This document shows, piece after piece, positions 1-11,659 of a DNA stretch of 64,000 nt. Position 1 is the first letter of the stretch; each line of letters begins with the position of its first letter. The position numbers and the translations under genes are program-made. The notes beneath the pieces are model-generated. The model had not been told where the DNA came from. It worked only from the letters and a program-made list of their open reading frames with translations, and ran no database searches. This DNA is from Castor canadensis (lineage: Eukaryota > Chordata > Mammalia > Rodentia > Castoridae): positions 128,186,906 through 128,250,905 of the forward strand of contig NC_133391.1 of NCBI RefSeq assembly GCF_047511655.1. Direction: 5' to 3'.

Positions 1-159
1 CAGAAATCCTATCCCGAAGTCTACCAAGAACGGTTTCCTACACCAGAAAGTGAAGCACTTCTGTTTCCTGAAAAACCCAAACCGAAGCCACAGCTGCTCA
101 TGTGGGCACTGAAAAAGCCTTTCCAGCCATTTCAAAGAACTCGAAGTTTTCGGATGTGA
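1..159 (+). CDS. 3'-terminal coding end of an unidentified gene (partial)
   Basis: Frame 1 is open from base 1 to a TGA at 157-159 and gives 52 residues; the protein starts outside the window. The visible tail has an acidic and proline-containing start ([13 protein letters not shown]), a short Lys-Pro run (KPKPKP), then a basic, aromatic end with [12 protein letters not shown] at the C-terminus. No membrane span, zinc motif or catalytic motif is visible in this short piece. The stop is followed by AT-rich sequence with a polyadenylation signal about 185 bases downstream, as expected for a last exon of a plus-strand gene. I do not recognise the protein. A processed pseudogene cannot be excluded because upstream introns are not visible, but the reading frame has no lesions. 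Confidence 0.8.
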
Positions 160-1500
160 TGCCTCTACAGCAACAGAGCTTAGAGACCTCAGTGGTGGTG
201 GTTGTTTTCAGTGAATGGTGGTGAACGAAAGAAAATCATAAAATAGAACTGAAATAGAGATACAGATTATCTGACTTTTAAAATGTTGAGCCATTGTCAG
301 TATTTTTATAAAACTCAATGCTACTTTTAAAGTTGTACAAATCAATAAAAAGTACAAGTCAAACATATAATGGCAATTGTTAACAGTTTTAGAATTGTCA
401 CCAAATCTAAGGGTAAAGTTATTTTTATCTTTTTATTTGTCGTTTTGCATGTTTTTATAAAATAATTTGTGTACATCCTACTTACTGATGCCTTTGTTAT
501 AACCAAGTCTTAAGAGTAGTGTATGTACTTGAGCAAGAAAAAGACACTGGGTACTATTACTGTGATGCTATTGACTTAATAGCCAATTGTGATTTCTCCT
601 GTGTAAATTCCAATTTTCATGGCTGCACAAATTTCTTAATGTCCTGTATTGTGATGGCTTTGTCTTTTGTTGCAAGTTTGTTGGATGCTCTGAGCAGATT
701 TTATTAAATCTGGTTCTTTTATATGTATTAGCATTTTCCTGTAAGTGGAGTAGATTTTTGTTTGACTGCACTGGTATAATTTCAGTCTTAGCTAAAGATG
801 GAAGGTTGCACTGGATAAATTGTTTGGTTCCCTTTACACTTGTAATTCTAAGTTAAATCTTTGTTGATTTTGTGAAAAAACATGAATGAGTTAAGTAAAA
901 CAAGACTATTTCCTTTATATTTTTCTCAGCTTCTTCATCCTTTTGAAAGTAAATGCAATGAAAATGAAAATGCAGTGAAAAAGATGTTTTTTATATCTTT
1001 GTTTGCATTTATTTACATCAGTTAGAGAGCATCCTTCAATGCCTTTGCTAACATTCTCACGTGAGTCATTTATTTCTATAATAAGATCTGAGGCTTGGCT
1101 TTTATAGTGGCCTTTGGAGGTAGCTTTATCAATTTGTTTTGCTTTGCTTTTTTTATTTTGCAAAATGATAGAGCATATGGATTATGGAGAATCTGGAAGG
1201 CTTCATCTGAGTGAGAAAAAGCTCAGAGCAATACCTGCTAATTGGCTTGTGATACTTTTTGCTCTTGAGATCTGCCCCTGTTCTTTTGTAACAGAATGCC
1301 TTCTATAGTTGGCAGAGATTTTGCTTATTTAAAAATGAACATCAATTTGCTACCCACCTTATATTCTAAATATGTAATGTAGAGGTGATTTTTAGACTTT
1401 CAGTGCTTATTCTTAGTCTTTGGCATTCTGTTTAGAGCAAAGAATAATTCTTCTTTCTGCTCTATTTGCCCTCCATGGTAGAGTTTATTTGCCCTCCATG
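160..1500 (+). other. 3' UTR and downstream flank of the gene ending at 159
   Basis: This is AT-rich sequence with no interspersed repeat that I recognise, directly after the stop codon. The first good polyadenylation signal is at 344-349. Whether longer transcript forms run past it towards 1.5 kb cannot be decided from sequence. The first clear repeat (a SINE) starts near 1531. Short open frames here look like chance. Confidence 0.6.
344..349 (+). promoter_or_regulatory. polyadenylation signal AATAAA
   Basis: A canonical AATAAA lies 185 bases after the stop codon at 159. Downstream sequence from about 410 is T-rich with TTTTTATTTG-like stretches that could act as the downstream element. It would give a short 3' UTR of about 200 bases. 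Confidence 0.55.
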
Positions 1501-1530
1501 ATATTATTTTCCTTGTTTTTTGTTTGTTTG

Positions 1531-1742
1531 TTTTTTGGTGGTGCTGGGGTTTGAACTCAGGGCTTCACACTTGCTAGGCAGGTGCTCTACCACTTGAACC
1601 ACTCCACCAGCCCTTTTTTGTATTGGTTATTTTAGAGATAGGAACTCACAAACTATTTGTCTGGGCTGGCTTTGAACTTCAACCTTCCTGATCTCTGACT
1701 CCTGCGTAGTTAGGATTACAGGTGTGAGCCACTGGTGACCTG
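1531..1742 (-). mobile_element. composite SINE (B1-like monomer plus ID-like half)
   Basis: Read on the minus strand, it starts with a 7SL/B1-type head (GGCTCACACCTGTAATCC), continues through the monomer, then gives GGGCTGGTGGAGTGG as tRNA-like A-box region and GAGTTCAAACCCC as B box, and ends in an A-rich tail (T-run near 1531 on the plus strand). This is the lineage-specific dimeric SINE that recurs through the window. Confidence 0.85.
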
Positions 1743-2604
1743 CTGGAATCTCCTCTCTTATTCCTCTTCTTTGGAAGCATCTGTGATTGCTTTCTTTCTT
1801 TTATTTCTTTATGATTGCTTTTTAAAAAATGTGTAACATACTTACGGAAATATAAAAACATAATCACCATGTAAGTGTAAAATTGATGGTAGGAGATGTG
1901 ATTTTCCAAAGTGGTTGTACCAAAGAACACTTCCATTATCAGTATATAAGAGTTAAACTTGCTATTGCCAGATTTTGGATTGTTCCAAATATGTGGGTAT
2001 GTATGGTATCTGATTATGGTGTTACTAATATGGCTGAACCCTTTTTTCATTTGATTTGGGGCTTTTTCACTTGTGTACGTATTTTAATAGCTTGTTAACT
2101 ATACACATATACATGCATTGTTCATATTTTGATTTGGATTGTATTGGATCTATAAGTCAATTTGGAGAGAATTGCTATCTTTACAATATTAAACCTTGCA
2201 GTTCGTGAGCATGGTTTACTCCATTTATTTAAAATACATGAGACTGAATTTAAAGTTTTCTTTAAAGGTTTATAAATCTTTTGATATATTTGCTCCTAAG
2301 TATTTGATACTTTAAAAAAGTTAGTATCAAAATTTTCAGATATACATATATCTATATATATTACATATAAAGAAAATAGTACCATTCCCTAGGTTCAATA
2401 GTTACCCTACTCAAATGGTTTGGTGTTTGATACTATTGTAAATGTTTTAAGTTTTTCTGTTTGTTGCTTGTACGTAGTATAAAACTGATTTTTCTGTCTA
2501 GTGACCTTGCTAGACTTTTTTATTAATTCTAAACAGTGTGACTTTTTTTGTTCAGTTTTCAACATTGACTACACATCAACAAACAATGACTGTTTTTGTG
2601 TTTG

Positions 2605-3125
2605 CTTTCCGTGGTAGACAGCATCTGAAATGTTCCTAGTGATCCGTACTTCCTGATATTTAATGCCCCGTGTAATCTCTTCCTTTGAGTCTGGATAAGG
2701 CCAAGTGGCATTTCTAACAAGCAGAAAATGGCAAAAGTAATGGCATATCAATTCTGAGCTAGATTCCAGAAGTTTCTCCCTGCTATCTTGCTTGTCCTTT
2801 GGTTCACTCTGAGGAAAGCCAGCTGTTAGGATGTGGGCTACCCTATGGAGGGGCCCATCAGTGAGGAAATGATGTTTCTGGCAAACAGCCAGTGAAGATA
2901 CAAGGCCATCAACAGGTGTATGAGTGAACTTGGAAGTGGGTCCTCCATGTCCTTGAGGTTACTCCAAACCTACTTGGCACCTTGAATCACAACTTTTCGA
3001 AAAACTGAGTCAGAAGACTCAACTAAGCTGGATTTCAACACACTCAAACTATGATATAAAAAGCATTTGTTGTTTTAAGCCATTTTTGGGGGGGTGATTT
3101 GTAATGAAGTGATATATGCAGCATA
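2605..3125 (+). mobile_element. MLT1-type MaLR LTR
   Basis: It shows the familiar MLT1 order: GTGGTAGACAG near the start, CCTATGGAGGGGCCCA, CTTGGAAGTGGGTCCTCC, and the ending TTGTTGTTTTAAGCCA followed by TTTGTAATGAAGTG. It interrupts the ancient L1, which resumes at about 3165, so it is younger than that L1. Confidence 0.75.
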
Positions 3126-3570
3126 TTTTCCAGTAATCTTTTTGCCATTTCTCTCTCTTGTCTCATGGCCCTGACAATCTGCAGTACAATGCTTAATAGA
3201 AGTAGGGATAGCAGCCATCACTGTCTTCTTTCTGATTTCAGAGGAAAGCTTCTTAGCATATTTTACAGTATTTGTATATATGTTTTTATTGTGTTGACTG
3301 AAGTTATCTTTCATTCCTACATTTCCAAAACATTTTTGTTTACTTGTTTTAACCATAATTTGATGTTGAATCTTAAATACTATTTCTACATTCTTTGCAT
3401 CCTTTAATTTATCATGGGCTATATTGCAATTATTGACTTCTAATATGAAACCAATATTGCATTCAGAGTTTGGGCTGGGCATGGGATAAATTTAAGTCAT
3501 GATGTACTGTAATTTTAATATACATCCAGATTCTGTTGATAATATTTTGTGTGTATATATTTGTGTTTGT

Positions 3571-3757
3571 TGTTGCAGTACTAGGGTTTGAACTCAGGGC
3601 TTTGAGTTTCCTAGTTTTTTTTTTTTTTTTTTTTTAAAGACTTGATCTTGCTGTGTAGCTCAGATCTTGCTGTGTAGCTCAGGCTGGCCTGGAACTTGAG
3701 ATCTTCCTGCCTTTATCTCTCAAGTGCTGGGATTACAGGCATGTACCATATCAGACC
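3571..3757 (-). mobile_element. B1/ID composite SINE, degraded
   Basis: The ID-like end (CTAGGGTTTGAACTCAGGGC on the plus strand) is cut short by a long T-run at about 3617-3637. Then follows a B1-like monomer ending GGGATTACAGGCATG. An approximately 22-bp local duplication of the GATCTTGCTGTGTAGCTCA unit lies at 3643-3682. Confidence 0.75.
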
Positions 3758-3854
3758 TAGTGTGTAATTCTTAAATCTTTTTCGTAAGCAAAATTGGCTG
3801 GAGTCTTCCTTTCTCTTTTTAACCTTGTTGGGTTCCTTATTATTTGTGATTTGG

Positions 3855-4155
3855 TTCTTATATGTATCCCAAAGGACCATATGATAAAGGTATGGAGGCC
3901 AAGCCTGTGGCACTATTGGGAAGTGGTGGAACTTTTAGAAGGTGGGGGCTTGCAGAAGGAAGTTAAGTTATTGGGGAATGTGCCCTTAAAAGGGATACAA
4001 GCTCCTGCCATAATGTACTATATTGCCACAGGCCCAACAAGCAGGGCCAGATGACAATAGAGTAAAACCTCTGGAACTATGAGCCAGAATAAATCTTTCC
4101 TCATTTAAGCTGATTTTTTTCTATGTCACAACCATAGAAAGCTAACAAGCACAAA
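3855..4155 (+). mobile_element. MaLR-like LTR (same family as the copy at 30.3 kb)
   Basis: It contains GGCACTATTGGGAAGTGG, CCTCTGGAACTATGAGCC, AATAAATCTTTCCTCA and a GTCACAACCATAGAAAGCTA ending. The same landmarks in the same order occur at 30312-31282. The internal AATAAA and the gene-free structure fit an LTR of the MaLR/ERVL class. The exact family name is uncertain. Confidence 0.65.
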
Positions 4156-4524
4156 GATTGTAATTGTGCTGGAAATTATTCCCTTTTTCTGTATAAAGTT
4201 GAAATTCTTTTTTTTCTTGAATCTTTGGTGGGACTTGGTGGTGAAGGCATATAAATGTTCTACTTAACATTTTGTCATTGATTTTTTAAACAAGTATACT
4301 GAAGTCAGAAAAATGGGTTTTGTAATTCCAATATTTGAAACTTCTTACATTGCTTAGGCTCAAGATTGGTAAATATTCTGTGTGCACTTGAAATAATATG
4401 AATTTTATAGTTATTGGGCAGTTTTTTTCTTTATAAAATATTATTTGCATTCCTATTTCATTTATATTTATGCTGAGAATTATATATTTTTGATGAAATT
4501 TATTATGAATTTTTAAAATCTTTT

Positions 4525-4613
4525 TTGTGTGTATGTGTGTGCATGGTACTGGGGATTGACTTGGCCTCTCCAGGATAGGTAAACACTCTACAACTAAGCT
4601 CTAGCCCCAGCCT
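4525..4613 (-). mobile_element. ID-type SINE, degraded
   Basis: On the minus strand it reads from CTGGGGCTAGAGCTTAGTTG to CAATCCCCAGTACCATG, the tRNA-like ID body, with a TG-rich replacement of the A tail (GTGTGTATGTGTGTGCATG on the plus strand). Confidence 0.7.
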
Positions 4614-4861
4614 GTACTTTTATATCTTTATAGTAACTGACCTGTTAGTCATTGTGAAGTGTCACTATTTTAGTAATGGATTTGTCTACAACTTTTCTGT
4701 CGTTTTATATATTTTTGATATATTCCTTTAAAGAACATAAAAAAGCCAATTATATAATCTTTAACTATAACATTTAAGAAATTTATATTTACTATAATTA
4801 CTGTATATTTAGGTATATCTCTAGTCCTTACTGCTTTTTTTGTTTTTGGTCTGTATATTTA

Positions 4862-4962
4862 TATATTTATTTTTATTGTGGCATTTACAAAATTTCTTAA
4901 TACCAAATGTATTATAGTTGAATTCACCCTCTCCATCTTTCTCCTTTATCTCCTCCACACAC
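4862..4962 (-). mobile_element. L1 3'-end-like fragment
   Basis: It shares ATTGTGGCATTTACAAAATT and TTCACCCTCTCCATCTTTCT with a longer copy at 17790-18030 (ATTGTGCATTTACAAAAGTT, TTCACCCTCTCACTATTCTC). The family looks like a LINE-1 3' UTR end, but only the similarity between the two copies is directly seen. Confidence 0.5.
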
Positions 4963-4965
4963 ACA

Positions 4966-5083
4966 CCAATTCCTGGAGAAACAGTCTTACTATATTACCT
5001 CATGCAGGACTTAAACTTGTGATCCTCCTGCTTCAACTTCTCAAGTGCTGGGATTGCAGGTGTGAGCTACCATACCTGGCTTA
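4966..5083 (-). mobile_element. B1/7SL-like SINE monomer
   Basis: On the plus strand it shows GTGATCCTCCTGCTTCAACT and AAGTGCTGGGATTGCAGGTG followed by GTGAGCTACCATACCTGGC, the reversed B1/Alu head. The tRNA-like half is missing. Confidence 0.75.
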
Positions 5084-5289
5084 GCTTACTGATTTTTAAT
5101 CTCACAATACTTTATTATTTTATGTAGTCTTTATTAGGCTTATCCACACATTTCCCCACTTTTGCCCTTCATAATATACATTTTTGAGAATTTATTACTC
5201 CTAAAGGTTAGATGGGGTTTGTCTGAAAATATTTTATGTTGTCATTTTTTACTTTAAACACTTTTATTGTTAATTTATATGCCATAAGA

Positions 5290-5500
5290 CAGACACAGAG
5301 AGGTCTCCTGTCCTCTTTTTGCTGTGTGAAGATACAGTGAAAAATTGGTTGTCAGAAGAGGGCCCTCTGCAGAGTTGTACTGTGTTGGCAACTTGATCTT
5401 GGATTTCTAGCCTCCAGGACTATAAGAAATCAGTTTCTGTTTTTTTAAGCAACTCGGTCTATGGTACTTTGTTATAGCAGCATGGATTGACTAATACAAG
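5290..5500 (+). mobile_element. MST/THE1-like MaLR LTR, 3' part
   Basis: Landmarks are CTTGATCTTGGATTTCTAGC, CTCCAGGACTATAAGAAAT, TATGGTACTTTGTTATAGCA and GATTGACTAATACA, the classic MST/THE1 3' end. The 5' half is degraded or absent. Confidence 0.8.
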
Positions 5501-5706
5501 GCCTATAGAATTCTGGGTTGATAATTGTATTTCAGTATTTTATAGTTATCCCTTTGTTAGGTATTGTCCATTGTTGCTGTTGAGAAGTTATTTGCCATTC
5601 AATTGTCCTTCCTTTAAATATAGTGTGCACCCCCCCCTTTTTTTTTGTCTTTTCTCTGTGTGTGTGGTGGGAAGTTCACAGAGTTTTATCTCAGTGTGTA
5701 CTTTTT

Positions 5707-5799
5707 GCTGTTTTTTGTTTTGGGAGGTATTCAGGTTTGAACTCAGGGACTTGTTCTTGCTAAGCAGACACTCTACCACTTGAGCCACACCTCCAGCCC
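5707..5799 (-). mobile_element. ID-half SINE with perfect target-site duplication
   Basis: On the minus strand this is the tRNA-like half only: GGGCTGGAGGTGTGGCTCAA at the head and B box GTTCAAACCTG, then an A-rich tail. It is flanked by a 16-bp perfect direct repeat TCAGTGTGTACTTTTT at 5691-5706 and 5800-5815, which proves retrotransposition and suggests a fairly recent insertion. Confidence 0.88.
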
Positions 5800-6114
5800 T
5801 CAGTGTGTACTTTTTATTTTTTTTTTCAGTGTGTATTTTTATTTTTTAAGTAATTATCTGACTTGGTATTTGTTGGGCTTCTTGATCAGAAAACTGAATT
5901 TCTTTATCAGTTTGAATGTTGGCTTTATCAAATCTCTCCTATGCTTTTGAATCTTTAATTAGATCTGCCTCTTAATGTTTGTAGCTACCATAGTTCCTTC
6001 TGTGCTGCCACCTTTATAATTTCTTTGGACCTTTCTTCAATTTCGGCATTTTTCAGGTATGTCTAGCCTCCTGTTAAATTCATATATCCACTACTATGTT
6101 CATTTTGCTGTCCA

Positions 6115-6215
6115 TTTTGCAGCTCAGGAAACTGAGGCTCAGTAAGGTAGGTAATCTTAGTAAGGTATTACTCACCTTATAAGGCACATAGTTGGCAGCC
6201 ACAAAACACCGACTG
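6115..6215 (-). mobile_element. MIR fragment
   Basis: CAGGAAACTGAGGCTCAGTA and a downstream ACATAGTTGGCAGCC match the reversed MIR core. Confidence 0.7.
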
Positions 6216-8560
6216 ATGGAAAAAAGGGCAGGCTCCTGACAAGTATGTTATATTATCTCTCACAAGCACCATTATATAGCACCACTTAGATACTTAAACC
6301 TGTATTTTTTAGCCTATACTTTTCAAAACTTCTTTTTGGCTTGTAGTGTTTTCATCGTGCTAACCAGATTTCCAAATTCATTTCCAGTTTTTTCTAGTCA
6401 CTTCCTACAAATACATGCTGAAGATTTTTCATTGAGCGTCCCACAGAAAATATGCTACAACAGTAATGAAAGCAAAGACTTTCTTTGAAGCTCTATAGAC
6501 AAGAGCTTTGGTTTTGGATATGATTTTAAAATTATTTTATGTATAATTGCTTTTAGTTATGATCAATAATAAATGTCACAGGGACTATCACTGCTCTGAA
6601 AGACTCTGATAAGGAATTTATCAAATGAATGTTCCATATAGAAAAATTTAAAAGAACACTGTAGCAGATTTTCAAGGCTGAGTACACTTGGTGTGAGTAA
6701 GGTGATGGCATTCATTCATTCATCATTCTAATTTCTCACACATCTTTGTGTTCCTGCATTAGCTTTCAGTGAAGTCATATCTGGGATCCTAACAAATTTA
6801 ATAGACATATGAGTTGTGACCTAGCATTTGTGTTACCCAGGAGCTTCATTTGATTCCCATCTTTAGAAAAGAGGTTTTGCACATTTTTTAAAGGAAATTT
6901 ATCTAAAAGAACATGTACTTGAGAAATGCTTTGTTCCCAGAAAAAGGAAAAAAATACTCCTTATATTTGAAAAGCCACAAAAAACATTTGTCATGATTAA
7001 AAGAGGAATCAGTTAAAATGGCTGCTTATTATATGAGTATTTTTGTAGTAAATCATCTTTATTTTTATCTTTCAGAATAAAAGCCTACTAGCATTAAAAA
7101 CTTGGAGTAAACTAAGAGTGTTATCACCTAAATTCAGTATTCGGGAGAGGTTCTATTTATATCTGTCATAATATTTTGAATGAGACAAGGAAAATTCTAA
7201 TTTTATGGTGCAATCATTTTTACAATTCCTTGTTTAAGATAACATGGCCCGCAAAAAGTATAACACCTTGACACCATTGCACATTGGGACTTCTAGGCAA
7301 ACAGATTATCATAAAAGATAAGCACAATGATTCTTGGATCTTAAAGATCATGTGTACCCAAATGACTTGAATATTAGGATCTAAGACTAGTAAACAGAAT
7401 TTGCTAATTTGGATCAATTTGGAAATTCATTTACGACTTAATTTTGTAGAATAAAGATGCTTCCTAGAATAGGTGGAGGATATATTAACAAGATATGAGT
7501 GCTTCTTATGGACTTCATGTTTCAGTGTCTAGTAACACTTTCCCTTCCAGTTTTGGGAAATAAAACAGACATGTTATTGGGACAATAGGGTCCTAACCCA
7601 ATGGAAAAAAGGTCACTTTTGGTTCAGTGCATATGTATGTTGTTATATATTTAATAATCAAAGATTTTGTTTAACATCCCTTTGACAGGTTTTGCAAATT
7701 CTACTTCAGGAAATTGTTGAGTAAATTGTTTCATTTGAGAATCTAGAACAAATTATGTTCTCCATAAAGTGTTACCAACTGTACCTACTTCTGAAAAACA
7801 AACAAAATGTGTATTTGGTTAGGACTTCTCACTTTTTAGTCCTCTTCGGGACTCTCCTATCCTAACTGAGAAAATGTAGAACCATTTCTAGAGAACAGAA
7901 GGAAAGCTTTTCTCCTCTCTTGCAGCCACTACAAACTTTATGGATGGCTGCCAGCATTTCTCTAATAGTAATAAGGTAATCTTGAGGGGTATGTAATAGA
8001 ATCTTCTCTATGTTTAGTAAAACAAAGCTTGCTTTAAAAAAAGACAGAGGACTAAAGATTACTTTCATGAGAAATAAGTAAGCTATAATATTTTAAATTG
8101 AAGTACTTTTCTTATTTTGATTGTTGTAGACTAATCCAATGGGAATGTAGAGGCCTTTTACTCACTTTTTCCACTAAGAACTCATGACCTTTGAAGGGTC
8201 CTGGCAACAAATCTTTCAGTGATAATTGGCTAAGACAGCAGAACTGTTTGTTTATCACGCAGGATAAAATGAAGTCTCTGACTTTCTGGGAGCCCATGAT
8301 TCCAATTTATTTCTTGTTACTAATGTCTATATGTATCTCTTTTAATCGGGTGTACCTTTAGATTCAGAAGATACTGAAAATCAAACTATTAGATGTTTTG
8401 AAGATTAGAATCATGGTTGAAGCCACTTCACATGAGATCTTAAATCTTCTTGAGAGGCACATAGGAAATATAACAAATGACACCAGCCTTCTTGCCTGCC
8501 GATTCTAAATAATTTCTTAAATTAAACCTAGGTTTTTGTCCATATGCAAATTTGTTCTAA
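6216..8560. other. unassigned AT-rich DNA
   Basis: I recognise no repeat, RNA gene or exon here. Short open frames (for example 7220-7417, 7862-8068 and 8112-8297, all minus) show no recognisable domain, splice context or family resemblance. It may be unique intergenic or very old repeat sequence. Confidence 0.45.
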
Positions 8561-8562
8561 AG

Positions 8563-8564
<2 letters not shown>

Positions 8565-8619
<55 letters not shown>

Positions 8620-8644
8620 GTCTCTCCCTCTCCCTCTCCCTCTT
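8565..8644. repeat. (TC)n microsatellite grading into (TCCC)n
   Basis: It is an uninterrupted TC run from 8565 to about 8615, then TGTCTGTC and three CCCTCT-type units. It sits directly at the tail side of the SINE at 8645, so it probably grew from the SINE tail. Confidence 0.92.
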
Positions 8645-8748
8645 TTCTTTTGAAATAGTATCTTGCTTTCTCATTATATTGTCCAGAGTGGTCTGAAGTT
8701 CATGCATTCAAGTGATCCTCCTGCTTCAGCCTCCCAAGTAACTGGGAG
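8645..8748 (-). mobile_element. 7SL-like SINE monomer
   Basis: On the plus strand it reads CAAGTGATCCTCCTGCTTCA, GCCTCCCAAGTAACTGGGA, a reversed Alu/B1 monomer with the left end lost. Confidence 0.75.
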
Positions 8749-9959
8749 ATTCTGACCTTTTAAAAGCTTTTTGGTACTTAGAAAACACTTTAGGACTTTT
8801 CTAAGTAGAATACACAGAGTCAAATGTGATTGGATTAAACTGCCTTAGTGTTCTAACTCTAAATCATTTGAGGCAGTAACGGTTAAAAGATAAACTGACA
8901 TCATTTCTAGATTTCTTTCTATTGTTAAAATGCCAAGTATAATTAGACTCCATTGCTGCTTAAAGATGATGGAGATTTTGATTTCAGGAAGTTCCTTACT
9001 TTTACTTTTTTGCACCGAGCTGTCTTTGATGATGCATTAAGACCCTAAACAGTTTCTAGTGCAGCATACTCGACTTTTCACAAGTCATGATCTACCTAGC
9101 AAGGACCTTTGTTCCCAGCAGAGGTCAGTCTTGTGTTGGCAATTCTGATACTGTACAGGACAAACTAGGAATTTTCTTTAAAAGTCAAGTATACTTTACT
9201 TAGTAAGCTGTTAATTGTGGGAAATGAAACTTAAAAATCAGTCCTTTATAGTAACTAAAGTCACTAAGGGTAATTTTTTGGCTCCATTATATTTTTCCCT
9301 CAAAATCCCACACAGTTCTATGGGTAGTATACTAAATGCTCTTTAAAAGTGAGCTGTAATGAACAAAGTGGGTAGAAATGAACAATTACCTAAATGCAGC
9401 AGCAGATAATTTGAGATAAATGTCTGATTAGTAGATTTTAAAGTGGAAAAAATTGCACAATTCAGTTTGAGAAGAAAAACCGAGGTAGGATAATTGTGTG
9501 CAAGACAGCTCCTTGCCTTGGCTGTTTTGTCTGCAATATGATAAATCCTGTTTTAATCTCTAAACCAAGCATGATATAATAAATGCAGAGATGGCCATCT
9601 GGGAGAAAGCCTGTGTCTACAAATAATACCTTTGAAGTTGCTAGTGCCAACATACACTACACAGTCAAGCAAGCATAGCCCAGAAAGCATCCTGCAGGTT
9701 ACTGAGATGAGACGTGACTTTGCTGTGGATAGCCAGTGCCATACAAGGAGCAGTGTGCCAGCAACAGTGGTTATGCCAGGGATGAACTGAAACAGACTTC
9801 CATCTTCTCCCTTTCACAGAAACATAAGTGAACAGTGTACTTCCTATGCAAAGACAGTCTCAAGGCAAGAGTCCTGGTTTGTTCTTTCCAACAAAAACCC
9901 CAAGTTCTTCGCAGTTAATTTATAGCACCCATATTGGTTAAACAAGGTTTGGATTTTTA
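8749..9959. other. unassigned DNA
   Basis: No repeat or gene is recognised. Open frames at 9462-9653 (minus) show no domain. Confidence 0.4.
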
Positions 9960-10060
9960 ACTTGTAACAGTGCCAGTAATAAGCTGGGCAAGTGACCTTG
10001 AGTGAGCCACAACCTCTGTAGGTTTTGGCTTTTTCTTCAGTAAAGTGAATTGGAATTTCG
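9960..10060 (+). mobile_element. MIR fragment
   Basis: GCTGGGCAAGTGACCTTGAG and the following CAACCTCTGTAGG match the forward MIR region that precedes the core. Confidence 0.55.
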
Positions 10061-10229
10061 AGGCTACAAACTCCAATGTATTCCAGGTCAAGGAAGATAA
10101 TAGAAATGGTACAAGTTGAAGGGCCAGGAGCAGAATGGAGCATGAGGGCATTTCAATAAAGTATTTGATACAGACAAAATATTAAATGCTCCATGCTGGC
10201 AAACATCCTACATGAAGAGGTAGAAAGAC

Positions 10230-10345
10230 ATGCAGATGTGAAAACTGAGGTTCAGACAGGTACCCAGTTACAAATGGCAAAACTTGAATTCTGGTCTATT
10301 CTCTGATGATCTGGAGCCCATTCTCCTTTAACACACTAAGTCCTG
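10230..10345 (-). mobile_element. MIR fragment
   Basis: GTGAAAACTGAGGTTCAGAC, CAAAACTTGAATTCTGGTCT and the following region match a reversed MIR core and tRNA-related head. Confidence 0.65.
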
Positions 10346-10409
10346 TCACTGACCGGTGAGGTGTGTAGGCTTGGTCCAAGCAAACCTACAAAACAGATTA
10401 TTTTTCTTT

Positions 10410-10455
10410 GCCTTTCTTCCTCCCTCCCTCCCTCCCTCCCTCCCTCCCTTCCTTA
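10410..10455. repeat. (CCCT)n microsatellite
   Basis: Tandem TCCC units directly precede the 3' end of a minus-strand L1, in the place where a poly(T) is expected. It is probably an expanded L1 poly(A) tail. Confidence 0.9.
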
Positions 10456-11659
10456 TTTCTGCTAATTTATGAGTATATATTAACTGTACACATTAATGGG
10501 ATTTGCTATGGTATTCCCATACAGGTATGCATCATGTATTATTCATGTCCAAGCAACCATCTTCTGTCCTCTAACCCCATTCTCTCCTCCCCTCCCACCA
10601 CTATCCCTGGCCCTTCTTCTACTTTTAAGGGTTTTTTTTTTTTTTTAAGTTTCCACTATAAGAGAAAACATATGACACTTGTCTTTCTGTGTCTGGCTTA
10701 TTTTGCTTAACATGATGACTTCCGGTTCTATCCATTTTTCTGAAAATGACAGCCTATCGTACTTTTTATAGCTGAATAATACTCCTTTCTGTACATATTA
10801 CATATTTTGTTTCCATTCATTTGTTGACTTACACTCAGGCTAATTCCTTACCTTGGCTATTGTCAATAGTGCTGCAATAATCATGGGCTTGCAGACATCT
10901 CTTTGGCATGCTCATTTCATTTCCTTTGGATACATACCCAGAAGTGAGATAACTAGCTTTATGGTGGGACTATTTTTAACTTTTTGAGTAAAACGCCATA
11001 CTGATTTCCATAGTGGCTGTACTAGTTTAAATTCTTACACTGTATAAGAGTTTCGTTTTCTCCACATTCTCATTACCATTTCTCTTTTTTTTTCTTTATT
11101 CATTTATTCATATGTACATACATTGTTTAGGTAATTTCTCCCCCCTGTTCTTTGCCCCCTCCTTTTCACCCCACACCCCTCGCTTCCAGGCAGAACCCAT
11201 TCTGCTGTTTTCTCCAATTTTGTTGAAGAGAAGACATAAGCAATAACAAGAAAGACAAAGCGTTTTTGCTAGTTGGGATAAAGATAGCTATACAGAGAGA
11301 TTCCTAGCATTATTTCCATGCACATGTGTATTACAACATGAATTGATTCAATCTACCTGACCTCTTCACTGCTTCCCGGTCACCTTCCCATATTGACCTG
11401 TCATTTTAAGGTTACTGTATTAGCTCCCCTGCAGTAGGGACATCAAACACTTTCAAGTTTTGGTTTTCCTACCTATCCCCAGACCTCCCATATGTGCTCT
11501 CTCCTTAGCGTGTGACCCAAGTCCAACCACATTGCTGTATTTGCCCTAGATCTAAAGTCCTCATATGAGGGAAAACATACGCATTTTGGTCTTCTGAGCC
11601 TGGCTAACCTTGCTCAGGATGATGTTCTCGAGTGCATCCATTTCCTTGCGAATGGTAAG

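Larger units (their letters stand above)
1815..6105 (-). mobile_element. ancient L1 (L1M-type) in pieces, minus strand
   Basis: Decayed L1 sequence can be followed in order from the ORF2 end towards the 5' region as position increases. It shows an ORF2 C-terminal part with CCAAAGTGGTTGTACCA (about 1905), ORF2 mid-part (2120-2595), the reverse transcriptase part (3165-3555), the linker and endonuclease part (about 4165-4450, with TGTGCACTTGAAA) and 5'-proximal sequence (5500-6100, with ATAGAATTCTGGGTTGA and GGGCTTCTTGA). No long open frame survives. The pieces are separated by later insertions listed separately. The weakest parts of the assignment are 4620-4860, 5090-5290 and 5980-6105. Confidence 0.65.
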
